A stretch of 64,000 bases of DNA from Limnoperna fortunei (lineage: Eukaryota; Mollusca; Bivalvia; Mytilida; Modiolidae), in assembly GCA_944474755.1 (NCBI GenBank), contig OX104114.1, forward strand, positions 21,971,220 to 22,035,219, read 5' to 3'. Every line of letters starts with the position of its first letter. Position 1 is the stretch's first letter. Below are positions 1-12,369 of the stretch, piece by piece. The position numbers and the translations under genes were made by a program. Under the pieces are notes generated by a model. It made no database searches, was not told the DNA's origin, and saw only the letters and a program-made list of their open reading frames with translations.

Positions 1-165
1 CTGCCTGCATCGAATACTGCAAGAGTCAAATTATTAGATTCGATTGTAATCAATAATAACAATACTTTTGCAACAAGATTGTAATGTATTACCTTTTTCT
101 GTTACATATGATGAAGTTTTCACTACAATAAGCAAGAACTGTAATTAAGTAAAGTTGATTACAAA

Positions 166-329
166 CTATTTGCGCCCAACCGGATCGGGGTCAGGTGTTA
201 AAAGGTGAACTTGATAACAATGGTTACAAGACTCTGCACAATACTTATGACCATAAGTCTGCAAACAAACGCTAGGAATCTGTGAAAGTAGCTCGTCGCA
301 TTTGGCACCAATATCGTCCTGACATCAAC
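166..329 (-). pseudogene. ShKT exon relic with in-frame stop
   Basis: 164 bases, the same length as exon 10 of the intact gene, with acceptor TTTACAG. The six ShKT cysteines are present (CQDD, KC, VC, YC, ESCNHC) and the tail ends PVGRK before TAG. The TGA at 327-325 falls in frame two codons after the acceptor, because the Thr-rich exon upstream ends with one base of the split codon. Translation would therefore stop before the domain unless a different acceptor is used. Confidence 0.8.
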
Positions 330-2681
330 CTGTAAATAAGGCAACGTCAGTAAGCTTTTATTGACAAAGTGTACTGTATACATGTACTATATTTATATAT
401 ATGAAAAGTAAGTGATGATACAGAAGATGTCGTGCAGACAACAACAGTGCTTTAAAATATTGTTAAAAATTAAAGTAAAACTTCGCAAAAAAATGAAAAA
501 TTGATATGTTATTCTTCATTAAAAAGAAATATATTTGCCTGTTGTATATTGGGCCGCCATATTGACAGTATTTACAACACGATTGCAGGTTGTGACGTGA
601 TAACCTGCCGTTATCCCGTAAATATAATAACTAATCGCGCTATAAGGATGATATTTTGTATTGGAACTAAATTTTAAATTCGGTTAGTATTTGCATTTAA
701 CCTACCATAGTGATTAATTGTAATTGTAATTAAAGACACCCCAACACATCAAGTTCGTTTATCATGTAATTCGAAATTAGAACGGCACGTCCCTCTCCTG
801 CCAAGCCCAGGTGTGATTTAAATACACCGAAGTGTCAGAAGCAGATGACGTAGATAAGATTTTGAATACCTTTAGATGCCAGGCCACAGGAAACGTAAAA
901 CTTACACGTTGACAAATATTTTGTATAAAATAGTTTTGTTAAGTAACTTACATAATCTGACTACACGATACAAGTTGAAAATAATAATACGAATAATTTA
1001 ATTCATATTCATGGACAAAATTCAAACTAATATACGAGGGAAAATGAAAAAATAAGGTCATCGTACCATTAAACTATCCTCCATGCAACATTCTGCAAAA
1101 TGATCTTCGCAATCGAAGCTGCTGTCTAAAGTAGAAGTCTTTTAACTAATGAACTATTTGTTATACAAGTAGGGTTTTTTTGCTTAAATTAGGAATACGA
1201 AACGCAATCTTGCCAGAACCTTGTCTTATAGTACAACCTTATGTTATTGACCGTTCCGCTTTATTATCATACGGTGACTTTAAGATCTTTGGATGTCAAG
1301 TGATCTCAAATATTGCCATCTAGTGAAGAGATGATGACAGAATGGCGGTTCATTTTGTACACGGTATATTAAATGTCGAAACTTTAAAAAATCAGCCAAA
1401 GACAATCTCTGGTAGCACTCTGTTATTATATCTACACTGTATGATAATTCTAATATTATGGTTATTAATTTTGTGTATCAGCTCAATTAATGGAAATACG
1501 CTGGAAAAAAAGAAGAAAATAATATTAGTACACAAATAAGCAGGGTATTATCTGAGCAAATAATAATAACATGTTAATGTTAGTGGAATTATACAAGTAT
1601 ACATTAAGTTATTGCTGGTTATTTCCGGAATATATATTCCGTCCTTGATGACAAACTTAGTAAAATATACAGGAATCACATGTTGTTTGTTTACAAATAT
1701 TCAATTCTGGATTACACATATTTTACTCAAGAACTATGACTCGATATTATGACAGGTTTTAAGAAAAGGTATCAAAGTGCTTTTGAAATAATCTCCTCTT
1801 AAATCCGTCATCTATCAGTTGAACCAAAAGTTGGAAATTGACAATGTTTCATTTATTACTAATACTACGAAGACGTAAACCGAAGTCGATTTATTACTTC
1901 GTAGTGATATATTTACAAATTATATCGTGTTTAAAGCTTACATTTAAAACTTAACTATATGAATATACTAACATCCGTAACTTATTAACCATCTTTGCTA
2001 CAAATGTTCTAATTGCAAATTTTTCTTTCTTGATACAAGCAGAGATTTTTAAATAAGAATGGCACATTATTATTGATTTCTTTGATAATAACAATATACA
2101 CCTAAAACTAATAAAAACAATCACAACAGCTTTTATTTCTGAAAGTATATAGTAGAAATTTAAGATTATTTTTAAACGTAATGAAGTATACCATGAAATG
2201 ACAAAACTTGAGTAAATGCCATAATTAAAAAAACTCGAAAGAGCCTGTGTATCTATGGTCTCTCTATTTGTTCATACATTGGAATGAAAGCATTTACAAA
2301 AAAGGATCCAGTATATCAAAGTGAACACCAGCTCTCACTATTTGCATACATCTTCTACTTTAGATGAAACAGATGAATCGTTTGTTTTTGGAAACACCAG
2401 AAACTAGAGCTGTTAGCTAACCTGTCAGGCCTTAAAACATGTTTTCTGAATACATGAATTAGTAATAAAAATTCTAGAAACAAATTCTTTCCGAAATAGA
2501 AATTTATAGAAGTAGTTTGAATAAAATAACATATTCATTAAAATTGAAAAACTCAGACTATTGAAAAATTTAATTATTAATACATAAACAATATTTGGTA
2601 GAAAAAGATAAATTTCCTAGTAAAAGAAAAATAATTGCGAATACTATAGTAAGAGGACATGTTGATTTGTACAATACTTAC
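330..2681. other. Last intron of the broken paralogue, nothing recognised
   Basis: AT-rich sequence between the ShKT and Thr-rich exon relics. No coding signal, transposon terminus or tandem repeat was identified by eye. Confidence 0.5.
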
Positions 2682-2816
2682 TTGATGGTAGAGGTGTAGT
2701 GGTGGAAGCTAGAGTTGTAGTTGTAGCAGGCGTTTTCGTGGTACTTGCCGTTACTGTTGTAGTCGATTTTGATTGACTGATTGCTTTTGTTTTACATCCA
2801 GCAGGCAATATTGCAG
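2682..2816 (-). pseudogene. Short Thr-rich exon of the broken paralogue
   Basis: 135 bases, phase 1-1, acceptor AAATATAG and donor GTAAGT, no stop in frame. Encodes a Thr/Ser/Lys-rich stretch ending TTTPLPS, matching the TTTPLLS end of exon 9, but without the hexapeptide array. It contains one cysteine (PAGCKT), absent from exon 9. Open on its own; classed as part of a pseudogene because of lesions in its partner exons. Confidence 0.72.
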
Positions 2817-5800
2817 CTATATTTAGGAGATGAAAATAAGAAAGTTAACCAGTTAAAACATTTAAAGAAAATCCAATATCCCTCGTTTGATTCTAAAACG
2901 TGGTCTCATACAATAATATGAGCATATAAACAAATAAAAAAGAAACTAGACCAATAAAAGCTATACAAATCACAATAATTAACATTCAATTAAATTTTGC
3001 TGTCTAAATTAATTTCTTTTAAAAACTGTAAAATTGCGTAGACACTAACAGTTGTAAATAGATTATTATATGAATTTTTACAGAATAAAAAATCTCGGAA
3101 TGTGTGCCATGTCAACACAATCCATCAAGACATTAATGATAGTATATGGACAGTTGCATGGCACACACTAGGGTCTTGTTTCATTGTTTACAATGTAACT
3201 AAGGGTCGTCCTGGTGTTGCTAAGACGACCACTTGGTCTCTACGACCTCTTTGAGATGTTAACTTATGTTTGTGCAGAAGTGGTTGGATCTCATAAAGTT
3301 TATGAACTTCCAGATTCCAACCACTCTGCTGTGTATTTAATATATTTTTTTTAAATAATGGATTTTAAATCAGTAAGAGGTAGTTAACAATTATTTACGA
3401 CTGGTTAGCTTCCCTGTCCACGGCTGTGTTTAAATGGATTCCCACATGATTTGAATTCCAGGAGAACTCAACCTCTTTGCCTCAAGTTGTCGTCGATTTA
3501 TATATTTGAAGATCGGAGCAGATAATTAATTTACTTTCATCTGACGAAGCATAATTAAGTAATAAAAATTCTCCAACTTTGTGAATTTGACCAAGATAAG
3601 GAGGAATTTTAGACTATTAGTTTAACAATTATATGCAAAATAGATTGTTTGTTTACTGTTTTAAATTTACTTTTTTACAAGACAGTGATTTATTACAGCA
3701 AATATTGTGAATATATTCATAGTATTGATTATTCAAGAAAAAACTTATTAAGGAGGTATGGGGCATACAAAATATTTAACTATGCAACTATTGTTTTATT
3801 TTGATAATATATATTTATGTTCCTTCTCAATCTTCAACAACAGATTCCTGTACAAGTATTCCATATGTATTGACATTGAACGCCAAGTGATAGACGTTAT
3901 GATATGTAGGACCAAACAAATCAGGCAGCAAGCTCTGTTCGCATTTATAAAAACACCATCTGTGGCAAATTTGGGCCACCTATTGTGGCCAAGTATTTAT
4001 TCAACTAAATTAAACATATATACATGTAGTTACGATAAAAATGCGAAGGTGGGGTTCTATTTTGATAATATATAAAAAATACAAAACAAACTTCCTTAAA
4101 AATTTCATCATTAATATTTCTTAAGTATTTTAGTATTATATTTTTGCCAATTTCTTCCCCCGAAACCGATAAGAAAATAATTAAACTGTTGAGTTAATTA
4201 AAACACGAGCTATTGCTTTTGTGAAAGGAACAGGCATAGTCGTTTTCGGGCATTCAAAACGTTGACTCTAGATGGATAACATATAGCATGGTATAGTATA
4301 AACGTTTAACAAATTATTTATGAACACAATGATGAGGTTTATCACATCATTCGGTTATCTTTGGAATGATAGTGTAAACACAGGCCAGGTGTACGAGAAC
4401 TACATAAAAACTAAATAATGGAGAAAGTGAAAGCACACGCTTTAAAACATACATGGTTGTTTTCTAGTAATGAAATTAGAAAAAAGCTTCTTTTGTGCTT
4501 AGAATTATTTTAAGTCGGCTTATAATAATTTAACTTAATTCAATCTTAAATTTCATATTGGGTTTAAGTATTTGTTGAGGTTTTAAAATAATACATTTGC
4601 GAGGATGTTGGTACACGTTTAAGATGGTAACCTCTACAATAAAGTGTTTGGAAAAGTACAATATACTGTTCAATAAAAGGTGATTGACTTAATCAAATTT
4701 GTAACATAACACCTCCCATGAAGGGCTTATATTCTATATAGGACATTGAAAATTAATAAAAAAATGGAGCAAAATTCAAAATCAAACGTGTAATATATTT
4801 TACAATAACTTTATCGCTAGATATATTGAATAGTTCCCTTGTTGTTGTCTCGAAAAGAAAATATGGACCTCTCAAAAATGAAGAAATGAAAATGTATTTT
4901 GAGCAGTTTGTTGGTTTTTTTCTAAACAGTTGATACATTTTTTAATACATTCCTAATTTGATAGGTAATAGTATAATTGTTGTATTTTCTTATAAAGGTG
5001 TGATACAGAAAGTAAGTGCAAAAAATTTGTTATTATATTGCGTTGAAATCTTTTCTGGAACATAATAAAACACGAGATCATTACACACACAAAAGAAAAA
5101 ATCAAATTATTATCAAGGATCGTTTAAAAAAAATATTATTATAAGAATCAGAGATGGTTGTATATGCTATGTGCAAATTAAGAAAATAGTCTGATGTTAA
5201 ACAAAGTGAAAAAAATAATTGAAAAATTATAAATATGACTAGAGTGACATTAAAAACAGCAAGAAAGTATGAAAAATAAAGGTTTGTCGGGATATTGTTT
5301 ACATTATATATTTCAATATATTGTCAAATTATTACTATTACAAAGAATAGGAATAATAATATTATTTATTTGTTAAGGGATGACGTTAGAATTACGTTCA
5401 GTTAGAGCAATGTAATTTTTATCAGGCTTGTAAAGACAGTTAGCAGTCTTTTCAACTAGGTCAAGCTATTCAAGATCAGATCAAGACTTTACAGACTTAT
5501 GCACACGTTAACAAGACATGTTGAGAATTATAGTATTTTTATATCAATTACATTCAGATAAATCAGGTTAAATAAAGTCTCTCAAGTTTATATATTATAA
5601 GACAAAACAAGTTCAGACGAATTCAGCCTTTTCAGACTTGAAAAGACGGGGATTCAACCTTACAAAATAGGTTAGGACTAGTCAAGTAAAGATCCGATCA
5701 GGACTTTACAGACTGGTTAGGACTGTTTCATACCTTACCAACTGTATGGTCATGTCGAGACTAATGTTGTCTAATGTTAAGTAAAATGCAGACATTGTCA

Positions 5801-6509
5801 AACTTAACGAATGTTTTGTAGTGTAGTAAAATACGCCAGAGCAAGATTATTTAAAGAGTTATTACCACCTCTTAGAGTCGACTAAAAACGACTGCATATT
5901 TCAATTAAATAGATAAAACATTATTTTTCTGCCTGCGCTTAATGTCATCAAATTAGTGGTCGGGCAGTCTTTTAAAAGTGTTAGCTCCAGGGCAGAAACT
6001 CAAATGAATCAATTTCTGTTCGTGAGCCACCAATTCATATTGTCTTTAAAAGATTATTCTTGATATCTTTGCTGACATTTTATTGATATTGAGGGCTTTG
6101 CTTGATCACCTTCGATTTTGATATAAAGTTTTGTTCTTTCCTTATTTTTACCCTGATTTATATAGACTCTACATTTTTTTAAACATGGCAGTTAAGGTTT
6201 CAGATGATACGGGAATTGACGAATTGCAAGAAGAAAAAAAAAACGCTAAACACACTTAAAAAGTACACATTGAGCAGTATAACGTTTTCGCCAATATTTA
6301 CCCGTCTGGTCTGGATAATTTACTACAAATCAAGTAAATTGTCCGATGCATCAAATATCGGAGGGTAACAGCACGTGGGGTGGCACGATAGTACTTGTGG
6401 GGAAATACGAGTATCGAGTGTGGGACAAGATCTTTTGTTACATTTCAAGTGACCATTTCGCGACTTATCAAATTGCTCTCTTTCTGCAATTAAGTTGTTA
6501 CTATGGTAT
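2817..6509. other. Intron of the broken paralogue; LU exons missing
   Basis: Where exons 7 and 8 of the intact gene would be expected, no CC-x4-CN or equivalent could be found on the minus strand. A short inverted repeat (GTGTGCCATG at about 3100 against CATGGCACAC near 3160) may be a small miniature element. An open frame at 3758-4075 shows no recognisable domain. Confidence 0.45.
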
Positions 6510-7060
6510 AACAATTGTTAAGACGGGTCGTATTATGGGAACACCCATGCCGGGCGGCGGGCGGTCGGCGGCGTCAACAGCGACGTCCTCTCTCTTTCTC
6601 GAATAGTTATTGTCAGATTTTCATGAAACTTGGGTAAAATGTTTATGGGCATAATATCTCGAGAAATTTTAAAAACGGGCCGTATTACTAAAGCCACTTT
6701 AGATGAATGGCCCTTTATTTATGCAAAAAAATGGCAAATTCGCCTTATCCGCTCTCTACCTCAAACAGTTGTTGTCCGATCTTCATGAAAACTGGGGAAA
6801 ATGTTTATGGGCAAAATATCACGACCACGATTGACAACCAGCCGATTGCTACTGGCACGTCAGAGTTATTGCCTTTATTTCCACAAAAATGGCAGATTCG
6901 TCTTGTCCTTTCGTTAACTCAAACATTTGTTGTCCGATCTTCATGAAACTTGGTGAAAACATTTATGGGCAAAATATCGCGGCCAAGGTTGATAATCAGC
7001 CAAATAACTTTAGCCACTTCAGAGTTATGGTCCTTTATTTATACACAAAAATGGCAATTG
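6510..7060. repeat. Tandem repeat, about 155-162 bp unit, three copies
   Basis: The phrase TTGTCCGATCTTCATGAAA and flanking text recur near 6606, 6768 and 6923, each with ATGTTTATGGGC.AAATATC and a CCTTTATTT..AAAATGGCA block. A GC-rich lead (GGGCGGCGGGCGG at about 6550) precedes the first copy. Such repeats are widespread in mollusc genomes. The short open frames here are by-products. Confidence 0.65.
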
Positions 7061-7586
7061 TTTGACGGGCGTACATGTATTTGGTAGCACTTTGGCACTT
7101 GTTTAAGAAAAGAATTTAAAGCTGCAAGATGTGTGTCAGTATGTTGTTTTGAGGAAAATACAATTTTATAAAAAAATATATGATGCAAATGATACAAACA
7201 TGAAGAAAATCACTTGATAATTCGGGATTGGCAAGTGTATAATTTTTAAAATGGAATTATTTGTATTAAACTGTTGTGTATTTATATAGGGTATCTATTC
7301 AAAGCATATATATAGTCTGCAAAAATAACATCGATTACAGTAGAAAATAGGTATGCCGATCACAAGATCTAGCATAATATGTAAGATGAAAAATATTAAA
7401 CAATACACTGGGGTCATGGAACGTTGCTTTCGATGAACAGGAAGTTGACAATCTAAAGTTTTAGCAATCGAGTTCGTTGCAGATTCTTATGTTACATACA
7501 ACTTCTTGCATGTTAAAACTAACAAAAATGATAATCATATCCTTTATATTACCATTGTATGTAAATAATAAAATAAATTGCATTAC

Positions 7587-7690
7587 CTCGTTTAATGCAC
7601 AATATACATATCTATCACAGGTCGATGGATCCATAGTGTTTATACAGCCAGTATAGTACATAGTAGAAATCGTTTCATTAGAGTGAGGGA
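7587..7690 (-). pseudogene. LU domain 2 first exon of the broken paralogue (still open)
   Basis: 104 bases, one codon longer than exon 6 of the intact gene, with the same phases; acceptor TTTGTTACAG, donor GTAATG. Reads YYTGC then CDRYVYCALNE, so the first cysteine of the CxxC pair is replaced by Tyr. No stop. The solo LTR at 7753-8979 begins only about 60 bases upstream of its acceptor, close to where the branch point should lie. Confidence 0.75.
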
Positions 7691-7935
7691 CTGTAACAAA
7701 TTAAATAAATATTTGTAACAGCGGTCAATGACGTACAATCAAAGATAAAATTTGTCACGAGGTGACTTTTATAATTTAATTGTTAAAGAAATTTATGCTG
7801 GTCATTCTTTTGAACGTGATGGGTGGGTCGTCAGTGCCTGAGATCGCTGGTACTGATCAGGTAGACTCCAGTGTACAGGTGTCCATGTATGATGGTGAGC
7901 GGAAACCGGTTTAGCGAGTTTTCACTCACCTTGTC

Positions 7936-7946
7936 ATTATAAAAGG
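7936..7946 (+). promoter_or_regulatory. TATA box within the solo LTR
   Basis: TTATAAAAGGG, a strong TATA match, about 185 bases into the LTR. About 60 bases downstream, ATGAGCAGAGG is followed by GAG-GTAAGA (near 8000), a good splice donor. Expected of an LTR U3/R boundary; could start transcripts on the plus strand, antisense to the paralogue. Confidence 0.5.
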
Positions 7947-8576
7947 GACGACCTGACGATACGACAGTTAATGAGCAGAGGAATGTCCACTGGAAGTCGA
8001 GGTAAGATGCAATTTAATATTTTTTAAAATGTTATAAAGCATTCGATTTTTCTCACTATGTGGAGCCATATTTTGTTTTAAAGTTGTTTTGCTTTTACGT
8101 AAATTGATAATTCACAGAAGCATAGATAATGGGTAAATCTTATCACAAATGCTTTTGTCACGGAAGGTGAGACCTAAATAAAATTCACTCGCATAAGTAC
8201 AATTAAGTGCACAAGTATGGTATAAATGTAAAGCAAAGAGTTTATTAATTTCATGTATTACATTAGTGAGTGAACACTTTTCACAACTATTGTTCGAGTC
8301 GGATATTTAAACGCGGTATACACATAAATAACAACGTAGTAGTACGACAAGCCAATTTTGTCATGAGTTAGTATATTATTCTTCAAATAATAGTATATGT
8401 TGTAAACACTGCAACATTTCAGTGAGTTAGTGTAGTACAAAATATTTGTACAGATTGTAATAGTGGACGGGTAATCCAGTACTGATGTAAATATGTAGTA
8501 TAAATATATATTCAGATAAATATTTTGTATATTGTAGTTTCATATTAAGTAATTGCTCATTAAAAAAACACCATCG

Positions 8577-8803
8577 AGTAACCAGTAATTGTAACCAGTA
8601 TAGTAAATTGTAATTGTAACCAGTATAGTAAACCAGTAATAGTAACCAGTATAGTAAACCAGTAATTTATAACCAGTATAGTAAAGCAGTAATTGTAACC
8701 AGTATTGTAAATCAGTAATTGTAAACGGTATAAGTAAATCAAAAATTGTAACCAGTATAAGTAAACCAGGGATTGTGTCCAGTAGAAAACCAGTGTAACT
8801 GTA
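8577..8803. repeat. Minisatellite, about 24-bp unit (GTAACCAGTATAGTAAACCAGTAATT)
   Basis: Roughly nine imperfect copies of a unit of the type TTGTAACCAGTATAGTAAA-CCAGTAA. Entirely inside the solo LTR. The antisense open frame across it (Leu/Tyr/Ile-rich) is a repeat artefact. Confidence 0.75.
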
Positions 8804-8979
8804 AACATGTGGTGAACATATGTAAAGAGTATAACTGTATGGTGTGTTGGTGCTGCACTGTCTGTAAATTTGTAAATTGTTGTTGTAATTATCATTATTG
8901 TGTATATATTCGGTTGTATTAAATTATGTATATATATCCTGATGAGTTTCCCTTCTTAAGCCACTAACCATCCGTGACA

Positions 8980-10209
8980 AAATTGTCCAAAATTTGTTTA
9001 CATTTATAATCAAAGCTTCGCTCAATATTTCACTTTTGGTCCGCGTTTCTACTCTTGGAAAATGTGAAACATGTTATCGAAAAACAGTATATATTAGTTT
9101 TCATGATATAAACAATGTAAAGATTTTTACATGCTTGTTTTTCATGCTGTTATCAATAGTATTTGTCATGCAAATTATCCAAATAAGCATTTTCATAATT
9201 TAGTATATTGTATACAATGTAAAAAATGATTTTCATTTTTGTTATGGTGAGCATTATTGATAAGTTTGTTTATATGTTTACCTCGTATTCTAAATTGTAG
9301 TGTGCATTAATAATCTTTTCACGCAAATTCATACGTTAATCCACATAAAATACGTACAAATTTCATATTGGAATTGTATTGTATTGTTTTCGTTTTGTCA
9401 CTAACGATTGAATTACAACGATTCTCGATTAAAAAGTAACGCCAATTTGCTTTCTGGAGATCATTGTATGACTATTGATTGATACAATAGTTTCATATTG
9501 CATTAATATATGATGTATGTATACTTCAATTCAATAGCATCGATTTAAACTATGTAACTGGTTAACACCATTGCACGAGTAAAAGATAGGAAGATTACAT
9601 TCAACGGTTATTGGTACATACAGTTAAAAGCAGAAACAAACATAAAGTAAACAATTTGTAATAAACCTTGACCGTCATATTGAAGAGTGTTAAGAAAAAT
9701 ACTACATGTATATGTCAGCAATAATAATCAAAACCATGTATTTGAATTTGTATAAAGCTTAATACAAAGTTTCATTTGTCTTAAAAATGTAACAGATTAA
9801 AAGCGAATAGAAAATTTTTGAAATAATATAGGGAAATGCATATGTTTATAGTGGATACAGTTTACTTCATAACGAAGTTACCTGTCATAGCAACCTTGAC
9901 GTATATACGAATCTGACAATAAATATGAATGCATAACAGAAGGTGAAATAATTTTTACAAATATTAAAGACAAATTATAATTAGTGTACTAGTCATTTTC
10001 TTTGCATACAGCTCGTTTTCATTAAATGAGTACCATTGAATTTTGAAAAGTCAATAAAACAGAACATTGTCATATAGAGATTTGACCTAAATATGTTTGT
10101 TCCAATAAAAATAAACAACAAAATGAGGCGTTACAATTACAGAAAACTAATTTAACCCGGTCAACAAGTCACACGTGTTAAAACATTATTTTTTATCCTA
10201 TACACTTAC
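8980..10209. other. Intron sequence between solo LTR and LU exon relic
   Basis: AT-rich, no coding exon recognised; a small open frame at 8994-9203 has no domain. Confidence 0.4.
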
Positions 10210-10317
10210 TGTCACAAAGCTTTCCATTACAGAAATTAGTTTCAAAGCATTTGCTGCAATATGTTTCGTAATGTCTTATTTGTTTGTTTCTTCAGCACAT
10301 TTTTGCAAGTGGCATGT
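10210..10317 (-). pseudogene. LU domain 1 third exon relic: stop and frameshift
   Basis: Strong nucleotide match to exon 5 at both ends (CHLQKCAE start; CNGKLCD end), acceptor TTTACAG and donor GTAAGT kept. It is 108 bases instead of 115, changing frame, and has TAA in frame at 10278-10276. In the downstream frame the CC pair has become CF. Not translatable as an LU domain. Confidence 0.8.
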
Positions 10318-10379
10318 CTGTAAATAATAAAGAAAACTGTGTTATATTTCTTTTTTATATTCGAACATATTTTCATAAG

Positions 10380-10770
10380 ATATTATTTTCATATATTCAA
10401 AGATTGTGATATAACGCGATAAAAATATATCGTAATCTCGAGAAAACGATAATATTTCCGGCTTCAGTAGTATTTTAACATATATCAAAGCTGTATCGTA
10501 TTGATTTTTTCTACCATGAGAATCGAGCTACTTTTTACCATCGAAGCATTGTTATGAAAATCTGCCATCCAATGATAACATGTAGTTTTCTTGAGATAAC
10601 GATCTATTTTTTATCGAGATCACGCTATAACAATATCGTTTTTTTATATAACGTAGATTGTTTTATAAAGATTTCGATATAACAATTTCGTTTTATTGAG
10701 ATAACGATATATTTTTATCGATATCTCGATATAACAATATCGTTTTATCGTGATCTCGAATTAAAAAAGA
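10380..10770. repeat. Palindromic TTATCGAGATAACGATAT repeat cluster
   Basis: Many overlapping copies, in both orientations, of ATCGAGATAACGATAT-type and ATATAACAATATCGTTTTAT-type words, each partly self-complementary. It fills the intron between the second and third LU exon relics. Similar ATCGAGATAACG repeats occur widely in bivalves. Confidence 0.6.
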
Positions 10771-11117
10771 AATTCATTTTAGTACTTATACCTCTTGATG
10801 CCAATTAATAAACACATTACTGAATAGGGGAAAATAAATAGTCTAGTGAAGTATTTTAATGTGAATAGAAACACGTTCGTAGATTTACAAATAGCCTTAT
10901 TTATACAACAGTTCTTAGAAGTGGACTGAAATAGTAATCAAAACGTAATAAATAAACATAATTTTTATTCGATTATTTAAAAAAAATTAGCGTAGAAATT
11001 ACACGATTTTAACTACTGATTTATCATAAGTTAAAGTGTATATAAAAATGTAAGAATAAATATAAAAGTATAATACTGGTCTTAATCATTAACAGTCCCA
11101 TAATCATCTAAACATAC

Positions 11118-11191
11118 ATCTGCCTCTCGACATCCACCATTATAATAATCCTGTTTTTAATAAAATCATACACATGTTCCATATAACAGTA
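11118..11191 (-). pseudogene. LU domain 1 middle exon relic with 1-base deletion
   Basis: 74 bases against 75 in exon 4. It starts TGT-TAT-ATG-GAA (CYMEHVYD) like its homologue; one A is missing in the run AAAAACAGG (AAAAACAAGG in exon 4), shifting the frame so the GGATGTCGAG block is read wrongly. Acceptor TTATTGTAG and a usable donor GTATGT remain. Confidence 0.8.
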
Positions 11192-12369
11192 CTACAATAA
11201 TAGTCAATCACATATGATAAATATCGTGACAAATATTTATACAAAGTATTAAAACACATTTCAAGATTTAAACAAATGTCTTTACTTGGTTGATCGATAC
11301 GGTGAGTCGAGTCTAACAATTATCTCAGGATTTTTTTAATTGTCCTGATCTTTTTTTGTACTTTAGCCATTGAGACTTCTTATGCACGACTGACCACTTT
11401 TTTGAGTTCACTGACGGCTGAGATAGAACAAATTAGCCTTTTCGGAGCTATCTCATTTTCTTTTAAACGATTCGTGCCGCCTTTGCACCAGTTTACAGTA
11501 TCATGTTTTGGGGTAATTCACTTTAATGTCCCTGTTTGTTCTTTAAATTGTATTCCGATAATTGCTGTTATTATTGTCAACTTTTACACATTGTTAAGTA
11601 AAAGGGTAAGAGTATTTAAAAGACAGAATTTGTGAGTTTGTTGGTGTCTAATGTTAGCCAATTAGCCAATATGGAAATCGCTACAATGCTGGTTATTCGT
11701 TTTTATAGTTTAATATTTTAAGTAGTTATTTTGTTTGGATTGCATAATGTCTTATGCCACATTTTTCAGTTCATTTTACATTGAAAGAGGAAACATGACC
11801 TGAGCAACGAACCTCTAACCTCCGAAGAGAAATAAGTATCATTCTTGCCTTTTGTTTGTTGTATGAAATGTGATTGCTGTATTTTTTATTATATCAAACT
11901 AGCATGCAGCTAAATATAATGCAATTCAATATAACATATAACACTGTGGAAAAAATAGAGTAATGAATTCAGTTAGGAAGGTGAAAACTACTTCATTTTT
12001 AACAAGCAACACATGCCTTTTATTGAGTGGTACAGACGAATACATTCAGAAGTAAAGTACTAGGTTTTCATAACTTTTATGTCGTAATTTAAACATTTTT
12101 AACAATTGTATATGGTATTTTATTTCATTTAGTGTGTTTTGAAAAAGCATCCTTTTCTGTAAAAACGAAGGGCATTGGCCGAAGCGTAAGGTAATTAGTT
12201 ATCTAAAACACATGATGCATGTTCGATCTTTACAGATGGCAGGATGTGCTTGGCTCAAAACCTTGATTCACATGGATTGCAAGTGTTACTGCAAGGTTTG
12301 TTAGTTTTCATTTTCTATGCATGAGTTATATTTGTAACCACCTTATTAGTATTAAAATGACAAAAATCA

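Larger units (their letters stand above)
7753..8979 (+). mobile_element. Solo LTR (1,227 bp) with 5-bp target duplication
   Basis: Begins TGTCACG and ends CGTGACA (perfect 7-base inverted ends of TG..CA type), and is flanked on both sides by AAATT (7748-7752 and 8980-8984), a 5-bp target duplication as made by LTR retrotransposon integrases. Internal promoter-like TATAAAAG at about 7938 sets the orientation as plus. There are no internal gag/pol sequences, so this is a solo LTR left by recombination. Unusually for an LTR it contains a minisatellite (8577-8803). It lies in an intron of the broken paralogue, in opposite orientation. Confidence 0.8.

Noticed and set aside
3758..4075. 105-residue open frame
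   Set aside because: No domain, no splice context, AT-rich codons; expected by chance in a window this size.
8560..8895. 111-residue Leu/Tyr/Ile-rich open frame on the minus strand
   Set aside because: Translation of the 24-bp minisatellite inside the solo LTR.
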